From assembly GCA_038380435.1 (NCBI GenBank), contig JAWZYU010000013.1, positions 64,622,446 to 64,686,445 of the forward strand: a DNA stretch of 64,000 bases, in the 5' to 3' direction. Within the stretch, counting starts at the first letter, position 1. Every line of letters starts with the position of its first letter. Shown piece after piece: positions 59,971 through 64,000 of this stretch. This DNA is from Ryuthela nishihirai. Lineage: Eukaryota > Arthropoda > Arachnida > Araneae > Heptathelidae. The notes beneath the pieces were generated by a model. That model did no database searches, was not told where the DNA came from, and saw only the letters and a program-made list of their open reading frames with translations. The position numbers and the translations under genes are program-made.

Positions 59971-60454
59971 CATGGTCTTTGGTAACTTTAAATTGATACT
60001 TATATTTCTTCTTCCAGCCTGCAATTTTAATTGTGGTTGGGCTCATCTGTGGGGAAACATAATGGATACAACTATTTTTACATTCGAGTGAGTAAATGTC
60101 TTATAGATTGAGCAGGTACACTGATTTTCTGGTGTTTATATATTGGCTTGGATCTTGAGATATTATGAGTTACAGACAATTAGTGCACTGATACATGAAG
60201 CTTCAAACTGGACACTGTGGTTGCTTGACTTGTCACCCTTTTGCCAACAGGCTTTCAGAGCTTTGCTGTCAGAGAGCATAAAGTTCAATAAATGAACACC
60301 ACAGAACTTTGTTAATATTCATTACATATATTTGGAATTGAATATATAATTTTTTTAAATACAATTTTTCTTCAAATTATTTTCTCTTTCATTTTTGACT
60401 TAGATTTTCCATTTTTACCATTAATTATTATATTGCATTTTCATGTTATCAATA

Positions 60455-60981
60455 CAGGTTGTCCTACAAATAATGGTGGAATTTCAGAAAGCACTATCCC
60501 AAAATACACAAAAAGCATCACAAGGTTGAACCTGTATATTCCCCCACTCAGTTTCATGGGGATGGCACATCACATTTCTAAAGAGATGCTATGGAAGTTC
60601 TTAGTGCAATATTTCCTGACAGATGAATTATCAGGGTTGGTTCAATTCTATTGCCACCAAGAAGCCCTGATTTGACACCCCTCGATATTTTCTTGTGGGG
60701 CTTTGTAAAGAATTGTGTTTACATGGACAAAATTCGACACCTGAACCATTTGAAAGTCAAAATATGTGAAGCAACTGAGAAAGTAACAAGAGATATGCCG
60801 TAGTATGTATAGCAAAAAGTGGAATACCAATTGGACATGCAGGTTCACATACAGTGCACATCCACTAATTAAGTTAGAAACTATTTGAGGTATGCTTTAA
60901 ATTAAAACATTACATTCTTGAATGTGTATATTATTTTCCTACATATTGGTTCTCAAAGCCATTATTTTATTTGACACCCTA
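60455..60981 (+). mobile_element. mariner-type element, internally deleted
   Basis: The ends CAGGTTGTCCTACAAATAAT and, from the right, AGGGTGTCAAATAAAATAAT are inverted and flanked by TA. Near 60657-60800 the frame reads LPPRSPDLTPLDIFLWGFVK and NCVYMDKIRHLNHLKVKICE, the C-terminal catalytic region of a mariner-group transposase of the SPDLTPxDFFLWG type. It stops at a TAG. The N-terminal domain is mostly missing. Confidence 0.68.
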
Positions 60982-61369
60982 TATTTAATTAACAATTATT
61001 CATTCATCAAAAATTTCTATAAAACAATATGTATACATTGTGTTTTGTTGCTATCATAAATAAGCCTTGCCATCTTTATTGAGTACTTGCTAAAATAATG
61101 TAAGCTAACTAAAATCTATTTGCCTTATAATGATGCCCCTGATGATGTGTCAAACAAAAAGTATTCATACCCAATGGCAAAATCTTCTTAAAATTGAGCT
61201 ATTAAATATTGTCATTTATAAATAATCTCTTTTCTTGAATTTAATTATATTAGTGACAAGGAAAAAAAAAACATTTATATAAAATTCTTTCTTATTACTA
61301 CCCCTTCATTGGTTCACATACTGAAATTAACAATGTAACTATAGTCTTATCAGGACTACATCAAAACTT

Positions 61370-62075
61370 GCAAAACCTGCAACTGCTGGGGAAAACATGG
61401 CTGTAACCAGGCCATTTATGTTCGAGGTGAGGGCTGCTTCTCACACATTGTAATGTTGAAATGGAGGACCACAGTGCAGACAATAATGTTGGTATTTAAT
61501 AACGGGGGAACTATGAAGGTTTATGCAAAGACCATTTGACGTACAATGGCATCATTGGGTTATGGCAGCTGATGACCACATTGAATACCCTTGTTAACAG
61601 GATGTTACTGGACTATGAGACTGCAGTGGGTGAAGAAACATTGCTAAAGGATTGTGGAAGACTGGAAACAGATAGCTTGGTCTAGTGAATCAAGGTTCCA
61701 ATAAAGACATGCTGACAGAGGTCGCATGTATGACATAGACCACAATTATCAAGGTGTTACAGGCCAGTGGAAGCAGTGTAATGCTCTGGGGTATGTTGAC
61801 ATGGACCACATTGTAGACCTTTGTACCTAATGAGACCATCATCACTGCACAAGGCTATGTTGACATACTCTCTGACCACTTACAACTGTTCATGGCTATC
61901 CATTTCCCACAGCATGATACTTCCTTTCAACATGACAATGCCCTGTCTCATTGCTTTACAGATGGCTGGCCTGGAATCATGGGCTGCAATACACCCGAAT
62001 GTTTCCAACACCTGGTATAGTCTATGCCATGATGTGTTGCTACTGTTGTGAGGGCAAAAGGTGACACACATATCA
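61370..62075 (+). pseudogene. Tc1-type transposase relic
   Basis: Degenerate plus-strand coding: GGAAACAGATAGCTTGGTCT translates to an ETDSLV/WKQIAWSSES-like segment where the first Asp of WSDES is Ser. ACTTTCCTTTCAACATGACA encodes an F-Q-H-D-N-A block with the second Asp. The last domain and the ends are unreadable. A mobile element long dead. Confidence 0.5.
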
Positions 62076-62379
62076 TTAGGTGGGTTCACCCACCATTCAT
62101 TAGGTTTTAAAAAAATTAAGGGTTATTGCATTGTTAAATCTATTTTTTCCTTATATTACTGTAAAAAAAGTCTTATTAAAATTAAATGTTTGGAAATTTG
62201 TTTAAATTTTGATAAAATTCAGAATTATATTCTGTTTAATTTAGTACATAACATAACCTATTTGTCTTGATTAGTTATTGTTTTTTATTCTAAAGTTAAC
62301 TTGTTCATTTGATTTCAGCATAGTTGGCAGAAAGCTTTCTTATAGTATAGAGAAAATAATTTAGAAGAGAGTAATTTTC

Positions 62380-62732
62380 TTGTTGATGTAAAAATTAATT
62401 TTCCTATTATTCAGAAAGAAATTTCCTTCCTAGTTATGTATAATTATTTCGGTCTTTTTTCAAATAAAATTTTATTTGCATTACAGGTGCATTTTTTTTC
62501 ATGCAACTCTAAAAATTCCTTATTGCACTTTATCTTGTCATTCTCTTTGTTAAATATTTTATTTTCATAAAATCCAAAATTAGTGATTAATTTGGCATAT
62601 TACCTGACATAATTCATTTCATTAGGTATTTGGCACAAATATTCTAAAGTTAATTTCTTTTGGTTGATCACAGTGAAAAACTAGCTTGCTCTGTGGTTTC
62701 AAGAACATTTTTCAGGCTTGGCACTGGAAGGG
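62380..62732 (-). mobile_element. piggyBac-like element, end fragment
   Basis: TTAA at 62733-62736 follows a terminus that reads inward CCCTTCCAGTGCCAAGCCTG. The next 350 bases align with 45419-45780 in reverse orientation. The far end is not found. It abuts the RTE fragment at 62744. Confidence 0.6.
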
Positions 62733-62743
62733 TTAACTGATCT

Positions 62744-62873
62744 CATTCTTTCTCAATTCTGGTAGTAAACAAACCACAATTGTCATAATGACTAGGTAGC
62801 CTATCATGGATATGCTTTGGCTACATATGGGTCTTTCAGTATTAAATGTAATTCTCTTAACTTTAGCACAACA
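62744..62873 (-). mobile_element. RTE LINE fragment, left of an insertion
   Basis: Matches 48920-49055 of the full LINE: TTGTCATAATGACTAGGTAG and GGGTCTTTCAGTATTAAATG are shared. It breaks off after TAGCACAACA. Confidence 0.8.
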
Positions 62874-62989
62874 GTTCCAGGGGCATGCCACCCTCCCAAA
62901 AAATATAGTAAGGTTAATTGAGGAAAAAAAGTTATTAAACTTATTAATAATAACTTAAAATTCTCTGTTGTTGAGCAATATAATTATTC

Positions 62990-63620
62990 AAACTATTAGC
63001 ATGTTAAAAGTTTTTAGAAATGGGAACAGAAGAGATTTGGCTCTCCTCCCAATCACCGACTTCCAACACACGACTTTTGCCGGACCTATATCTTACATTT
63101 CTATCCTATCTGAATCAGTCTGCAAATTACTCAGAGGCCAAAATATCAAAATTGCTTTCAGCCCAGTTCGAAATCTAAAGAAAATAATCAAAAGCGACAA
63201 AGACTAATTTATCCTACTTCAAAAATTGGGCATATACCAATTTCTGCTACATTTGCCAGATAATTCCATTGCCTACTACATCGGAAAAACCATACGTTCT
63301 CTACAAGAGAGGTTCGCAGAGCATCAAACAGACGTCAGTCAAAGCAAGCTAACGATGGCTGCTGTTGAGTTAGCAGTATAACACACAGCAATAATAGACT
63401 GGGAGCATGCCACACTGTTTGTACGTGCATCCACTTTTTACAGAACCATATTCCATTGGGCTATTGAAATAATGACCTCACCTGTCCCCACCTGCAACCG
63501 AGACACTGGAATCACCCTTCACGACATATGGAAAGAAGCTCTAAACTGCTCTAATATCACCACATAGTGTCACTTCAATGAAGACAGAGCACTATCCTTG
63601 CTCTGAAAAGCATTTGCTTC
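62990..63620 (+). pseudogene. Penelope-like element C-terminus with GIY-YIG endonuclease
   Basis: The first frame (about 63030-63205) reads SESVCKLLRGQNIKIAFSPV and RNLKKIIKSDKD, the lead-in typical of these proteins. About 63229-63360, in another frame, gives GIYQFLL, then YYIGKTIRSLQERFAEHQTD, a canonical GIY...YIG core with the expected Arg and His. Further on IIDWEHATLFVRAS and CNRDTGITLHDIWKEAL complete the domain. Stops and frameshifts disable it. The RT part is absent. It differs clearly from the relic at 22.0-24.6 kb, so it is a second family. Confidence 0.75.
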
Positions 63621-63939
63621 TAAAAGCTTTATGCTATGCAAATAGTCTGAACGATAAACTACAAAATTTTATTGCTCAATGACAGAAAACTTTGTTATTA
63701 TTAATATATTATTGAGCAAGAAAGTCCTTTAATTGTGTATTAAACTTATATATATATATTCATGCAAATTACAAAAAAATTTTAAAGACACCTAAAACAG
63801 TGGAGAAATGTTATATTATATACAACCAAAATCCAGTCTTTTGCTGACCCCCCCCCCCATACACACACACACACACACCACCAACAACACCAACTTTACT
63901 TTTTTCCAGTTCAACTAAGCTTGCCCCACTCCTAATTTT
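63621..63939. other. low-complexity DNA between Penelope-like and RTE fragments
   Basis: TA repeat at about 63748-63760, C tract at 63848-63858 and a CA repeat at 63861-63878. TTATTGCTCAAT (63668) and ATTGAGCAA (63709) are inverted, and a related TTGTTGAGCAAT lies at 62970. Confidence 0.5.
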
Positions 63940-64000
63940 TTTCTAGCACCAGTCTTCATCAGACCCAATTTCAGCTTCCCTATAAGACCTGGTGTCCCTA
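63940..64000 (-). mobile_element. RTE LINE fragment, right of the insertion, cut by the window edge
   Basis: CATCAGACCCAATTTCAGCT and CCCTATAAGACCTGGTGTCC match 49100-49140 of the full LINE, continuing the copy from 62873 after about 1.07 kb of foreign DNA. Confidence 0.78.

Noticed and set aside
57800..64000. Search for the next upstream CNOT6 exon
   Set aside because: No segment resembling the RVMTKDNIG region or the catalytic Glu region was found on the minus strand, so the exon most likely lies outside the window.

Overview
This window looks like a piece of an animal nuclear genome, most likely an arthropod and possibly a chelicerate. It is visibly AT-rich, has long introns with GT/AG splice sites, and is crowded with decayed transposons and tRNA-derived SINEs. 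I see no bacterial operons, CRISPR array or plasmid and phage modules. The species cannot be fixed from this sequence.

One host gene can be supported. The last three coding exons of a CNOT6/CCR4-type deadenylase lie on the minus strand at 57799-57566, 43357-43180 and 30356-30128. They encode the C-terminal half of the exonuclease-endonuclease-phosphatase (EEP) domain and end in a TAG stop. The exon phases join exactly (phase 1, then phase 2). The two introns are about 14.2 and 12.8 kb and are filled with mobile elements. The 5' part of the gene must lie beyond the right edge.

Layout: 1-30 kb is intergenic or downstream DNA. It holds a CpG-rich patch (about 1365-1905), a mariner-type MITE (2691-3233), a large foldback element carrying a SINE (5495-6545), several SINEs of two families, a 3' fragment of an RTE-type LINE (11257-11556), a hAT-type nonautonomous element (about 17802-18673), a hAT transposase relic split by a 291-bp hAT MITE (19320-20880), a Penelope-like retroelement relic (22019-24570) and a pre-miRNA-like hairpin near 26.68 kb. 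From 30 to 43 kb (last intron) there is a tandemly repeated SINE, a piggyBac-like MITE (33657-34164), a decayed RTE LINE with a nested SINE (34190-36697), a tandem repeat of about 160 bp (38580-39520), and a Tc1 element split by another LINE (39541-41477). From 43 to 57.5 kb (upstream intron) there is a second piggyBac-like element, a nearly full-length RTE LINE (46906-50220) embedded in a minisatellite, a complete but dead Tc1 element (51337-52483) and a possible LTR-element remnant. From 57.8 kb to the end there is another Tc1 element, a perfect 48-bp palindrome next to a 26-bp tandem array, mariner and Tc1 relics, and an RTE LINE copy interrupted by a Penelope-like GIY-YIG fragment.

No undescribed multi-gene system was found. 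The points of most interest are the nested insertions with readable target-site duplications, the TTAA-flanked repeat family, the LINE inside a minisatellite, and the palindromes and hairpins.
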